Source of the DNA: Datura wrightii | Taxonomy: Eukaryota > Streptophyta > Magnoliopsida > Solanales > Solanaceae | DNA: 64,000 nt | NCBI GenBank assembly: GCA_035772735.1 | Contig: JASDFA010000018.1 | Coordinates: 139,381,501 to 139,445,500, forward strand | Reading direction: 5' to 3' | In this document: positions 1 through 11,247 of the stretch, piece by piece | How the letters are laid out: each line of letters begins with the position of its first letter | Position numbering within the stretch: position 1 is the first letter of the stretch | Translations under genes and position numbers: made by a program | The notes under the pieces: model-generated | Databases searched by the model: none | Told to the model about the DNA's origin: nothing | What the model saw: the letters and a program-made list of their open reading frames with translations, nothing else

Positions 1-2
1 CG

Positions 3-1121
3 CGCGGCCAACGCCGCCAATACGGAACTAGATGGGTAACCGAGGAAGGAAAGAAATGGTATGCTAAGCATAAGGAGAACAAGTACTTCCCGGAAGAACA
101 TATTGCACGGGAACCACTTGCACAGGAGTTCCCTCGTATTGTACAAAGAATTGAAGCAGCTGGGCTCAGCTTTATTTTTCAGGAGCCCAAGGAGTGCAAC
201 CTTCATTTGGTCCGGGAATTTTATGCAACTTGGAACCCGGCCATCAGAAGCCACATAGTGAAAATCAGAGGGCAGATTGTCACTCTGGAACCCCAGCAGC
301 TGAATGCCATCGTTGGAGCGCGGGACACAGACGCCCACGTTCTCCGCCAGCTAAACATCACCCCACCGTACGCCGACATCAGACGTACGTTGTGTGGGGC
401 TCGATCCACAGCCCGATGGAGTAGACATAAGGAGAGGGGTTACCACCAGACTCTGCCTTATTCGCAGATGAACAGGGAGGCCAGAATATGGATGAAGATT
501 GTGTGTTCGTGTTTGATCCCGGGAGTTCATATGACGGATGTGACCCGGGACCGTGTCTGCTTGGTGTATGCCCTTATGAATGGGCTTGAGATTAATGTTG
601 GGGCGGTCATAATATCCGTCATGAAGAGATCCAGACTGCACCAGGGCCACAGATACGGGTTTGGCGGACTCATCACCACCTTCCTCCGAGGCCTCGACAT
701 CGAGGAAGAGGCTTTGGACTATATTCTGTAGTTGGAGCGGAGGGCCCTTGATGTGACAAAAACTAAGGCCCCCGACACCACACACGGACCAGTACTGACT
801 TTGGGCAAGCGACATGCTCGTGACGATCAGTACATGGCACGTATGTTTGGCATGCAGATGCTTCAGCTACGGATTGGTGGGAGACCAGCCACCGAGGAAG
901 AATTATGGCAGCTGGAGCTGGACTACCCCTTTGGCGAGAACGCCAGAGCCTTATGTCGGGTGGGACCAGCCTTCGTGGAGCCTACAGATGATGATGTCCC
1001 TACTGATGAGGAGACACATCATGAGGACTCCGATGTGGAGTCCGATGACGACGATGGAGCTGATTCAGATATGGGCGACGAGGCAGCAGCACCGGATGAA
1101 GAAGTTGAATATTTCGACTGA
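3..1121 (+). pseudogene. A1 env-like ORF ('putative plant transposon protein' family), one nonsense mutation
   Basis: This is the extra ORF that Athila elements carry between pol and the 3' LTR. Function is unknown; it has been proposed as envelope-like, but I see no signal peptide or membrane segment here. The frame is open from base 3 to 728, broken by TAG at 729-731 (A2 has CAG, Gln, at the same site), then open to the TGA at 1119-1121. Conserved blocks include KKWYAKHKENKYF near the start, REFYATWNP around base 210, a GARSTARWSRHKERGYHQTL block, and MARMFGMQMLQLRI after base 830. The last 45 or so residues are strongly acidic (runs of D and E) and end EEVEYFD. The start codon lies just outside the window. 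It is the best preserved of the four env-like copies here. Confidence 0.88.
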
Positions 1122-3015
1122 TCAGGGAGTTCCACCACCCGAATTTTTTGTGTTGTAATTTTTGTGAACACTGGGGAAAGTGTTCGATTTAAGTGTGGGG
1201 TGGGGAGTAGTTAGGTGCTGAGACTTAGGCTCTAATTTGCTGTATGTTTTTCCTTGGTTTGTATGTATGTTTGTGCTTTCCCTGTTATGAACTGATTTGT
1301 GTTGTATCTGTATATATTTGTTTGTGTGGTTAATGATGTGTGTTATGAAAAGTTATGGTTGCCAGTGTAAATATTTTGTAAATATTTTTTTTTTCTATCG
1401 AGATGATCGATATTTTTTCAAAAATTTTCGAGAATATTTTGCACTTGTAAATATTTTCTTTCTATCGAAATGATCGATGTGTTGCAAAATTTTTTGATTT
1501 TTATTTTTTTTGGGTTTCTCGGAGTTTGTTTTTGGTTCTTTTACCGAGAATAGTCCCATTGAACCGATGTCATAGTTAGTGACTGTTCCCTATGATGGAT
1601 GGATGACGACCGTCTTAAGGGAAATGTAGTCGGTAGGAGTAGGATTTTTATTTGTTTTTAGTTTTTCTTTGGTGGATTACATCAATGAACTGTAGCTGCT
1701 TATGGTTGCTAAAATTGCGTTGCGTGTGTAACTGATGTTCAAAACGTGAAAATGATTCGTTTGAAAGCATGCAATTCTGTAAATATGTTGAGTTACCTAG
1801 GCTATAGAATTTGATTCAGTATGATTGAGGCTTAGTTTTGAATTCATGTGATTGGCTAATTAGAGAGTCTGTGAATGCATCTTGATTCGAGCATGTGCAT
1901 GAAGTGTGAAGTGAGGTATTGTTATTCCATGCCATTGTGAATTGTCTAGAACTTGCCTGGTGTGTATATAAAACGAAATGAAGGAGGTGTAGTGTTGGAA
2001 AGGATGTAGGCATTTCTTTGGTTAACCGATAGTTTCCATTTTTTTTCTGGTCATACTCTACCTTTTTATATGTTGTATACCCTAGTCAGCCCGTTGAGCC
2101 TTTAGCCGATTTCTTTCTTTCTTTTGTCCAAAATTGTACAAACTAAGCTTTATTCCTTCTTTTCATTAGCCTTAAAGTCTATACAAAACTCTTAAGCGCT
2201 TACAAAGAAAAGAAAATGTTCCCAAAGTGTTAAAGAGTGAAAAGAGTGAAAAGAAAAAGAAAAGCAAAGTGAGGAAAGAAAAGATGATGTTGAAGAGGCA
2301 CTTGTTATAATTAAATGATATTGAGGGTACATGAAAACCCTTTGTTTTGTGTCAAGTGTGTTTGATGAAATGGGCAGTACGAAAGTAAACCAGCATGAAT
2401 GGGAGAAAAAGAGAAAAGAGAGGAACAATGTCCATGAGTCGATGGGAATGTGTCGAAAAGGCGCTTAAGGATGCTAGCGACTATTATTGGCTAATCCAAT
2501 ATATATACTAGATCCATAGCCCCGTTACAACCCATTAAAGTCCTACGTGATCCTATATTGCATTTCTTTATATTAGTGGAGTAATACACTAAGGGCAAGC
2601 CTATGGGTCATGACATGATGCATGTGAATTCTTTTGGGAGAGAGAGTGAAATTAATTTTTATATGCCCCTACTTGCATGCTTGTGTGTTGCATGAACAAA
2701 AAGGGGAAGATTCTCTTGAGTTGTGAGGGCACATGCTTGATGAAAGATTGATTTTCATGACGGATTTCTTGATTAGCTGATTTGCATGAGTTTGCCGATA
2801 TCAAGAATCAATTCTTAAAGTCTAGGAAGTCTTGATGTATTAAAGGTCATTGCATTGTAAGACCAAGCATGTTTTCGTGATGATTTGCAAAAATTGAATA
2901 ATCGGTATGACCGTAGCGTAAATTGTTGCACCATAGTGACGAAGGTTGGGATGTAATTTGCATAATTTGTGTATGTGTTGTTCGAGGGCGAACAAGGATT
3001 TAAGTGTGGGGTAAG
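1122..3015 (+). other. A1 3' non-coding tail with two polypurine-tract-like sites
   Basis: No credible coding sequence. The true polypurine tract, ttaagtgtggggtaag (3000-3015), directly abuts the LTR. A near copy, ttaagtgtggggtggggagt, lies at 1189-1208, some 70 bases after the env-like stop. Around 1378-1480 a unit containing ttctatcgaratgatcgat occurs twice. A purine-rich stretch of gtgaaaag and gaaaag units covers about 2205-2290. The whole tail is colinear with the A2 tail (9481-11247), so it is part of the element and not inserted DNA. Short ORFs here are antisense and look accidental. Confidence 0.75.
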
Positions 3016-4461
3016 TGATCTTGGGCAGATTTATATGCCCAAGTGATACTCAAACGTATCAATTTTACCTTGTTTGTTGTGCAATGTGTATATAATATCA
3101 TGTAATTATTAATAAAATGCGAATTTATACTAACCAACATGATTAGCATTTGTTTTGCAGGTAAATGTGATTTTTAGGAGCTAAAATGCATGTTGGAACT
3201 ATGTCGGAGTTGGACTTGGATGCGAGCGTGGAAAAGACATTGGAATGCACATTTTATAGGGGCTCCGCGATGGAGCCGTGCCATGCTACCATCGCGGTAG
3301 CACACTGCCTGAACAGGAATTAAAATGGCAAATTCCAGTGTGCCATCGCGTCAGCTCCGTGGCACGGAGAGAGGCCTCCGCGTTGGCCTCCGTGCCACGT
3401 TGAGGCTAATTTACCGGACCCTGAAATTCCAGTGAAGGTCCGCGTCCACGCCGTGTCACGGAGGCAGTGCTCCGCGTTGGCCTCCGTGACACGTTGCTTG
3501 TTATTCCTGGAAAAATTTCCCACTAGTATAAATAGCACACTTAGGTTTATTTTAAGCAGTTTTTTATTTTTTAGACTGAGTTCAGAAGTGGAGAGCAAGG
3601 ACGTGGGTTAGGAGCAGTTGAGGAACGAAAAAGCTAAGGGATTTCTTCTCTTCTTTTCTTCTTTCTATCAATTGTATGTATGATTTACACTCATTTTAGG
3701 ATGATCAATCCACAAATGAGTGGCTAATTCTCTTCCTTGCTGAGGTTTTGACACTTGTAATGAATTTTGATTATAATTGATATGGTTTTCTTCTTCTTCT
3801 ACCATGTTGTTCTATTAATTCTTGTTCTTACTGCATTAGTGTGTGGTCGACATTAATGTACATCTAAAAAGTCCAATTTCACTCGAAAGAGCAAGAAATT
3901 GGAAAGTTGTGAATTAATAGGGTATTGTTCTTAACTTGATTTGGGAAAATTGAGTTTTGATGTGCTTTCCTGATAGAAATATACTTGAAAGCCGTATTAG
4001 TCAATTTAGGAACCGGAATTGTATTGATAGGTCATAAATTGCATTTGATCACAAAAATGTAGACGGATGGTTTATGATTCTAAAGTGAAATTAAATACGA
4101 GAGTTTTAATTTCTAGGTGAATGTTCTTGGCTAGCAACATGCAGAAGAGATTAACCAAATTATCATGATTATCAAAGTCATTACTTGTTCTTAACCTTGG
4201 CATGTTCATATCCATTGTCTAAATTCACAGTAAATAGTTGTTATTAATTTTAGTATATATAGTTTAGAAACAAAAACTCAAGTAACTGTTGGTTACATTG
4301 TTGTTAGCATAATTAGAAGTGAAATAGGAATATAGTAAACTAGGCAACTTTACATATCTTGAGCCTCCTTGGATCGATACTTGGCTACTTAGCCACTTTA
4401 TTACTTGTTTGACCACGTGCACTTGCGTGTCGGTTTTTAACCCCTAACGAACCACCGAACA
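3016..4461 (+). repeat. A1 3' LTR
   Basis: The LTR starts TGATCTTGGGCAG after the polypurine tract and ends accaccgaaca. It aligns end to end by eye with the A2 5' LTR (19260-20575, reversed). A TATA box, tataaata, is at 3527-3534. Directly upstream (about 3262-3505) lies an array of short words such as ccgtgccacg, ccgtgacacg and ctccgcgttggcctccg, partly as inverted pairs. The same words recur in A2, C0 and C5. Length is 1446 bp. Confidence 0.88.
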
Positions 4462-5695
4462 CTACACTAGATTAGAATTGCTGTATCGGTAACATCTTAA
4501 CTGCTCCATAGCGGACATACGGTGGTATTCTGAACCGCAATCCTACTGTCAGCCCGAAGCTTAATCCCTAAAACGATACTCTATTAATTTGGGGGGGGGG
4601 GGTAACCCTGATTTCCCCACAAAATCTGGCATTCCTGCTTCTTCCTGTCTCTTGCATAAACTGAACTCTGGGGTTCAAGGTACCTGCCTTTCGTTAACAA
4701 GATTGTTGGTCCTGTATCAGTTCATACTTCCCCTGACTTGCAGTCAGACCTATCTGATTCACGCGATCCCTCACCCTTTTGATATCACAACTGGATCATA
4801 ACCACAACCTTACAGGTATGTCTTGCTATTTGTTAGCATATGTGGTGGACTTAGCCTTTTTCTGACTCGAAATTGATTATTACTAAGCATTCATTACTAA
4901 CAGATCTTTTACCCCTGCTTCGGGTAAGCTAAATAATCTTACTTTCTTTACTGGATTGTTATCATAAGGGTCTGCACAACTTACGTAATCATAGGAGCTC
5001 TTTATACTTTCTAATACATACTAGGATCAATCAGCCCATCTTTACTTACTTCTTGATTTGGCAACCCCATCTCAAGTCTTATGCCCCTTTACTATACTAG
5101 CATCAAAATCAAGAGGTGGGAATAGCCCTTTTCTTATTGCAACAAGTAAAAGCATTTAACTGTACCATATCTAAAAAGATGTATTTGGGATTCCTGCATT
5201 TCCCTCTCTTTCTTATACTTACCTGGTGGTCTGACCTTGTCTGTAATCTTAATCAGATCTTATATAGCTAATAAATAAATCAACTCATATGCACATCATA
5301 CTTCTGACTCCCTATTCTGACGTTATCAACGTATACTAAGAATAGTACCGACAAAGGTATCATGTTGGGAGGTCTCGGGTACCTCCTCCTGCTGCTGTAG
5401 TTATCACGTAACTGGCTAATACCCTCTTCTGTTGTTATATCTAACGTTCTGCCTGTAGTAGGGTAGTGCTGATCTGCTTTTGTATCTGTAATCAAAGAAT
5501 ACGGTAAGTTCTTAGGGACTCAACCCTATACTGTACCTTTCTAAAGCACGACTGACTGAGAAGGAAGGGTAACCATCCTATCATGCCTCGCAGCCTCCTG
5601 CCTATAGTATGTGGTGCACAACACATCCATAGACAAGACTCTACTTAGCACGGCTTGCAGACTCCCTGAGACACGACCTGCTCTGATACCAAGTT
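4462..5695 (-). mobile_element. C0 internal remnant: leader and damaged gag start of a Tekay-type element
   Basis: Read on the minus strand from 5695 down, the first 250-300 bases match the leader and gag start of C5 (62640-62887), including the primer site and the ACAGATA...TTAGATATWACA block around the gag start. The C5 gag ATG is not present here: the aligned bases read CAAAAG. Below about 5300 I see no gag or other domain, so the rest is either a divergent non-autonomous interior or unrelated sequence trapped next to A1. A run of 12 G lies at 4591-4602. Confidence 0.6.
5680..5691 (-). other. C0 primer binding site (initiator tRNA-Met)
   Basis: On the minus strand the sequence TGGTATCAGAGC is an exact 12-base complement to the 3' end of initiator tRNA-Met. 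It lies 4 bases inside the LTR end at 5696, the standard spacing for Tekay/Del chromoviruses. It fixes the orientation (minus) and identifies 5696-8264 as the 5' LTR. Confidence 0.9.
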
Positions 5696-8264
5696 TGTCA
5701 CACCCCGCCTTGGGGGGTATGACTGGCACCTGGTGCCCTACTAGGACCCGAACTGTTGGACTGCTAAGCCTGGGCACATCTGGTGCCTGGCTAGCTCTAA
5801 CTCACAATTCTGGAAACAAAGGGCTATATAACGGCTGTAAACACAGCCCCCGGCCCATTGGCCTATAGCCTCCTGTACTTGTAATAACAGCTGACCAAAA
5901 CATGCAACGATAGGGAAACCTATGCGGGCCAACAAGGCCACCATGCTGTCTAGTTATCTGCAACTCAGCAACAAAATACTAGAAAGCTACGTGACCGGCA
6001 AGGTCACCACTACTATCAAACTTATGGCCCCACACGGCCAACTTAAAAGAAGCAAAATTACTAACAGCTAACAACTGCGCGGCCTCACACGACCGGCTCA
6101 ACTGACCACAGGGAAATATACAGACTGCAAGCCTCTAGGAATAGCAATAGAAATGATCGGGACAGGGCCCCGACCTACCCGTACTATACAACAAAAGAAC
6201 TGAAATACACCTCTGGAATTCAGTCTCCGGATGACAGGAGCTGAATACTCGATCGCTAACAAGAATCACGTGGTATCTCCTGCTCGTCTACGAGTACCTG
6301 CAGGCAAGTAATGCAGCGCCCCACTAGGCGTCAGTACCGCTGGTACTGAGTATGCAAAGCAATAACTGAAAGGAATATCTGAAAACAATAATATAACTGA
6401 TGAAACTGAAGTAAAGAGAATAGATTAATTGTCTGGTAATGTAAACTATACCTTCTCTCAATCTTTACTGGAAGGGATAGGAGTCATACCTGGAGACGTA
6501 TCGTGCTACTGCTGACCTACTCATATCTAACATAACATGGCATAACATAACATAGCACACACAAACCTTACCCGACCCCCATAAGCCGGGAGGTACAATC
6601 AGCACAGAATCTATACCCCTACCCCGGTCATCCCATCTCCTATAAACCCCGTAAGCATCCTGCCGGTCCCATGGGTATGCACTTGGGCTCGCTGAGCCCC
6701 TGACTATAACTGCATCTGAGTCTGGAGGACTCCTGAATCTACACCCGGGCGTATCCGCTCGACTGGGGTGTGTAAGGGCCGATCAAGGCACAAATATGGG
6801 GAAAACTGGCATCCCATCTTCGTCCCCTAGGGGATGGCATGCCACTCCGTAGAGCGACGTATCCTCGTCCTCTGGCGGACGAGTCGATACAGCTATCAAC
6901 CCTGGGGCAGTCATGGATGCTAGGTAGTCCAACCCCAAACAATACAACGGTCTCAACTAGTAATACTATCTGCGTGTCTTACATACTGAAGCTAATGGTG
7001 GTAAAGTATCTATATATACTATATGCTGAACTAGTGATAGAAGTATGTACGTACTCAATACATGCTGAGGCTGGAAATAATATCTATGTATGTACGAATA
7101 TAGTCTTCTGTCAGACTGTACTGAGGCTAATGTTGAGCATGATATAGTCTTTCTGCTGAAACTATGTTGTATACTAAGTTTCTATAGTAACATGATTTAC
7201 TATTCTTAACATGCTTTTTGACTTCATTTTCACTTATCGTTCTATTTCTGAGATGTCTTACAGGTATTGCATCGCTTTGCAGGATTTCAACTGAATACAA
7301 TAATATCTTAACATTTCGTATTACATCACATACTGAGCATGCTGGGCAGTTTCTAACACTTATATTAAAATCTATGTCGCGCTAGTAAGTTCCTCGCAAG
7401 TTACAACTGGATGCTTCTAACATCGTACCAACATTCGCAATAAATGTCACACTTGACTTTTGGACATTCTACTGGCCCGTACATTACTACACTGTACCAA
7501 TGTTACGTAACTTGCCGAGGGAACTAGCTTTACATACCTTATCCTTGAACTATTCGTCTGTCGGACGAGGCTCGGCCGGTACTTCAACTGTTTTCTCCCA
7601 ACTGCATTCATAAATATGTCAATCAATACTAAATACAACTTTATTTCAAAAGGCAACGTCACTTTCGATATAGTTTATAGCCTAAACTTAGGCTTATCGA
7701 AAGACGGCCAGAAACTCGCTATTTTTCAGAGGTCCAGAAGAGAGAAATATTCACTTCACAGCTAGGAACACATAGACACTAATTTAGAGCAATTCCACTT
7801 ACCTTAGCTCGGTGGCTTGACGATTCGTCGGCCGTATTTCACGAAACTGAATCCGTAGGAATGCTCCCTGCTGCTAAATACCTTAGTATCTGGAGTTAAT
7901 TTGAGTTTGGGCTTAGCAGTGTAATCGGACGAAATTTATATAATTTCTTCGTTCTTCCTCTTTCTCTGACTTCTCTCTCCGTTTCCTGGAAATTTCTAAG
8001 TATATAACTGATTTAAAATTGAAGTGGGCTTTATATACTTGGGCCTGGACAAGGCCAATGTGTCACAGAGCCAACGTAGAGGCTCCTCCTCCGTGACATG
8101 CTGCCATCGTGGAGGGGCTCTGCCTCGGCTCCTTCCGCGATGTTTCAATAGGTTTCTCGTCCGATCTTTTCCCGGGCCCTCCTCTAGCACGTATGGCCTT
8201 CAAATATGCTTAACCAACGTGCGAATAGGTCATCTAGGTGCTGGGAATTCTACGGGGTATAACA
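5696..8264 (-). repeat. C0 5' LTR (Tekay-type chromovirus)
   Basis: On the plus strand it begins TGTCACACCCCGCC and ends GGGGTATAACA, the same termini as the C5 LTRs. At 2569 bp it is about 400 bp longer than the C5 3' LTR; the extra block, about 6615-6990, is also present in the C5 5' LTR. The minus-strand TATA box TATATAAAG is at 8029-8037. Just upstream of it (8058-8145) is the ccgtgacatg/ctgccatcgtggagg word cluster. On the high side the LTR joins A2 LTR sequence (atttgagtctg) with no gap, so C0 inserted into the A2 3' LTR. Confidence 0.9.
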
Positions 8265-9464
8265 ATTTGAGTCTGAACTATAGTAATGAGCATGCTGAGG
8301 CTAAAACAAACATATAGGGAAGCAATCTATTGATACAAAGTGGTTAATCTTTCCTTCGGTTGCTAGTCAAGAATTATTGCCTATGGATTAAAACTCTCGT
8401 ATTTAACCCAACTTAAGAATCATGAACCTTCCACCTACATTTCTATGATAAGAAGAAATTCATGTTCTAGCCGTACGAAACCGATTCCTTAATTGACTAA
8501 TACGACTTTCAGATATATTTCTATTCTGAAGGTAAATCAATTCCCAATTTTCCCAAACCAAGAAGAGATTATATCCTATTAATTCACAACTTTCCGATTT
8601 CTTTCTCTTTCGAGCGCAAACCGGATTTTTTAGATATATATTAATATTGGCCAAACATTAATGCAGTAAGAACAAGAATTAATAGAACAACCATGGAAGA
8701 AAAGATGAAAAATCAAGATGATCAATAATTACGTTCCACTACAAATGTTCTTAACCTCAGCAAGAAGTGAATTTAGCCACTCATTTGTGCATTAAACATC
8801 ATTAAATGAGTGTAAATCATACAAACAATTGAAATAAAGGAGAAAGAGTTAGAGAAGAACCCTAAGATTTTCGTCTCCTCAACTGCCTGTAACCCACGTT
8901 CTTGCTCAACCAAGTCAGAATAATTAAAAATAAACCTAAGTGTGCTATTTATACTAATGGAAATTTTTCCCGGAATAACAAGCAACGTGTCACGGAGTGC
9001 ATCGCGGAGCAATGCCTCCGTGACACGCCACAAACGCGGACCCTCACTGGAATCCGGTCCTCCAGGTAATTATGCCCAACGTGCCACGGCATGCAACGCG
9101 GGGCTTGGCCAATGTGCCACGGCCCCGACGCGGACCTTCACTAGAACTTGGCCTATTTTTATCATCTGTGGTACAATGCATCCGCGATGGCAACGTGACA
9201 CGGCTCCATCACGGAGCCCCTTAATTTGCTGCATAACCTGGGCCTTTTCCACTGCTCGCTTCTGAGTCTATTCCCTATTTCTCTCAACATGCATCTTAGC
9301 TTCCTAAAATTCCATTTTTCCTGCAAAAAAACACTAATCATGTTGGTTAGTATAAATTCACATTTTAACTACAAATCACATGAGAATGTATAATTATCAA
9401 TGTATAAACAAGACGAAATGAAGCATTTGAGTATCACTTGGGCATATAATTCTGCCCAAGATCA
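8265..9464 (-). repeat. A2 3' LTR, truncated by C0
   Basis: It corresponds to about 19468-20575 of the 5' LTR; the last 200 or so bases of the LTR lie on the far side of C0. TATA box (minus TATAAATA) at 8946-8953. It keeps a 94-bp segment of the upstream word array (8983-9076) that the 5' LTR lacks. The start on the minus strand is TGATCTTGGGCAG at 9464. Confidence 0.9.
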
Positions 9465-9480
9465 CTTACCCCACACTTAA
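9465..9480 (-). other. A2 polypurine tract
   Basis: On the minus strand TTAAGTGTGGGGTAAG sits directly before the 3' LTR, identical to the tract of A1. It is the expected primer site for plus-strand DNA synthesis. Confidence 0.85.
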
Positions 9481-11247
9481 AACTTTGTTCGTCCTCGAAC
9501 AATAATCTCACATCTCATGCAATTGACACCCAATCATAGCTACTTTGGCTCAACAATTCAACCTACGGTTATACCGATTATTTACATAGCAAATCATCAA
9601 GAAAACATGCATAGTCTCATTGATACAATGACATTTAGCACATTAAGACCTCCTAGACCCACGAGTCTACTCTCGATCTTGGCAAACTCATGCAAATCAG
9701 CTGATCAAGACATCCGACTCGAAATTAAATCTCTTGTCAAACATGTGCCCTCACAACACCAGAGAATTTCGCCCTTTACAATCATATGATCTCAAAAGCA
9801 TTATATGCAGGGGCATATGAACACAATTTCGCTCTCTCTCCCAAAGAATTCACATGCATCATGTCATGACCCATAAGCTTGCCTCTAGTGTATTACTCCA
9901 CTAATATAAGGACGAGTGATGTTAGATCACGTAGTACTTAACAGGTTGTAATGTAAGCCAAGGAACTAGTACATACTGGGCTAACCAATAATAACAACTA
10001 GCACCCTTAAGCGCTTTTCCATACATCCCACCACATTATGGGCATTGTTTCTTCCTTCTTCCTCTCCTCTCTTCAAGACTTTCTTTATTTTTGTTCCCAT
10101 TTCTTTAAGCACACTCGACTTAATAACAAAGATTAGCTATGCATCTTCATTTTATTAACTTCGGCAAGTGCACCTTTGACCTTTTCTTTACTTTCACCGC
10201 TTTCGCTTTTCCTTTCTTTTCCCAATTACCACTCTTCGACTATGTGGGAGAATTTCTTTTCTTGAGCGCTTAAGAGTTTTGGATCAAATTCACGGATAAT
10301 GAAAAGAAGGGGTTAAGCTTGGTTTGCACCTTTTCGACAAAAGAAAACAATAGGACAAAGGCTCAATGGGCTAACTAGGATGTACATTCAAGGTAGGTAC
10401 GATAATGAAAAAAAAAACTTTCAGTTAAAGCAAAGAAATGCCTACATCCTTTCCTACCATACTCATCCTTCATTCGTTTCGTACACACACCAGGTAAGTT
10501 TTAGACACTTCACAATAGCATGGAAGAATCGAAACCTCATCACACTCTCATTGCACATGCTCAACTCAAGACATATTCACAGACTCTTCAATCAGCTAAT
10601 CACAAGAATTCAAACATTAAGCCTCAATCACACCGAATCGAACTCTACGGTCTAGGTATCTCAACATGTTCACAAAGTTGCATTCTTTCATACGAATCAC
10701 CTTTGCATTCTAAATATCCTGTACAACACGCAACCTAAATTTTGAACCATAAAGTAACGACACGTATGGGATACAAAAAAAAAGAAAACAATTAAAAAGA
10801 ACAAGAGAAATCTACTCCTATCGACTACATTTTCCTTAAGATGGTCGTCATCCATCCATCATAGGGAACGGTCACTATTTACGACTTCGCTTCAATGGGA
10901 CTATTCTCAGTAAAAGCACCAAAAACAAACACCGAGAAACCCAAAAAAAAGATTTCACAATTTTTTTTAAAAAAATATCGATAATTTCGATGAAACAAAA
11001 ATATTTACACAACCAGCTAACAAAAACTCCATGCAACACACAACAGCTTCACATTAATTACAATACAAAACATAAACATCAAAATCACAGGGTCACAATT
11101 TTTCACAGGCACAACAACAAAACAGAAACATAAACAACAACAAAACAAACAGCACCTAACTACTCCCACCCCACACTTAAATCGAACACTGTCCCCAGTG
11201 TTCACAAAATTCAGCATAACACAAGAGTAGGTGGTGAAACTCCCTGA
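9481..11247 (-). other. A2 3' non-coding tail
   Basis: Colinear with the A1 tail. A second polypurine-like site (minus TTAAGTGTGGGGTGGGAGT) is at 11162-11180, just after the env-like stop. A pyrimidine-rich stretch (plus strand, about 10035-10270) corresponds to the purine-rich stretch of A1. Open frames on the opposite strand around 10380-10655 match similar antisense frames in A1 only because the DNA is homologous; I do not call them genes. Confidence 0.7.

Larger units (their letters stand above)
1..4461 (+). mobile_element. A1: 3' part of an Athila-type LTR retrotransposon
   Basis: The element runs off the left edge. What remains, in order, is the env-like ORF (3-1121), a 1.9-kb non-coding tail, a polypurine tract ending at 3015 and a 3' LTR (3016-4461). 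Order and sequence match A2 on the opposite strand: the env-like protein, the tail and the LTR ends (start TGATCTTGGGCAG, end CACCGAACA or similar) all correspond. A1 lies against the C0 leader, so it probably inserted into C0. The base pairs after the LTR (ctaca, 4462-4466) are the expected target duplication, but its partner is outside the window. Assignment to Athila rests on the env-like ORF and on A2's tRNA-Asp primer site. Confidence 0.9.

Noticed and set aside
4589..4801. 70-residue ORF starting at the G run
   Set aside because: No domain; its start is created by the 12-G run, a place prone to sequencing error.
6739..6942. Possible tRNA or structured RNA gene in the GC-rich LTR block of C0
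   Set aside because: No cloverleaf or A/B box arrangement could be found; the block is ordinary LTR sequence shared with C5.
9517..10738. Plus-strand ORFs in the A2 tail that resemble minus-strand frames in the A1 tail (1816-2013)
   Set aside because: The similarity is that of homologous element DNA; the frames differ in length, break at different places and have no recognisable domain.
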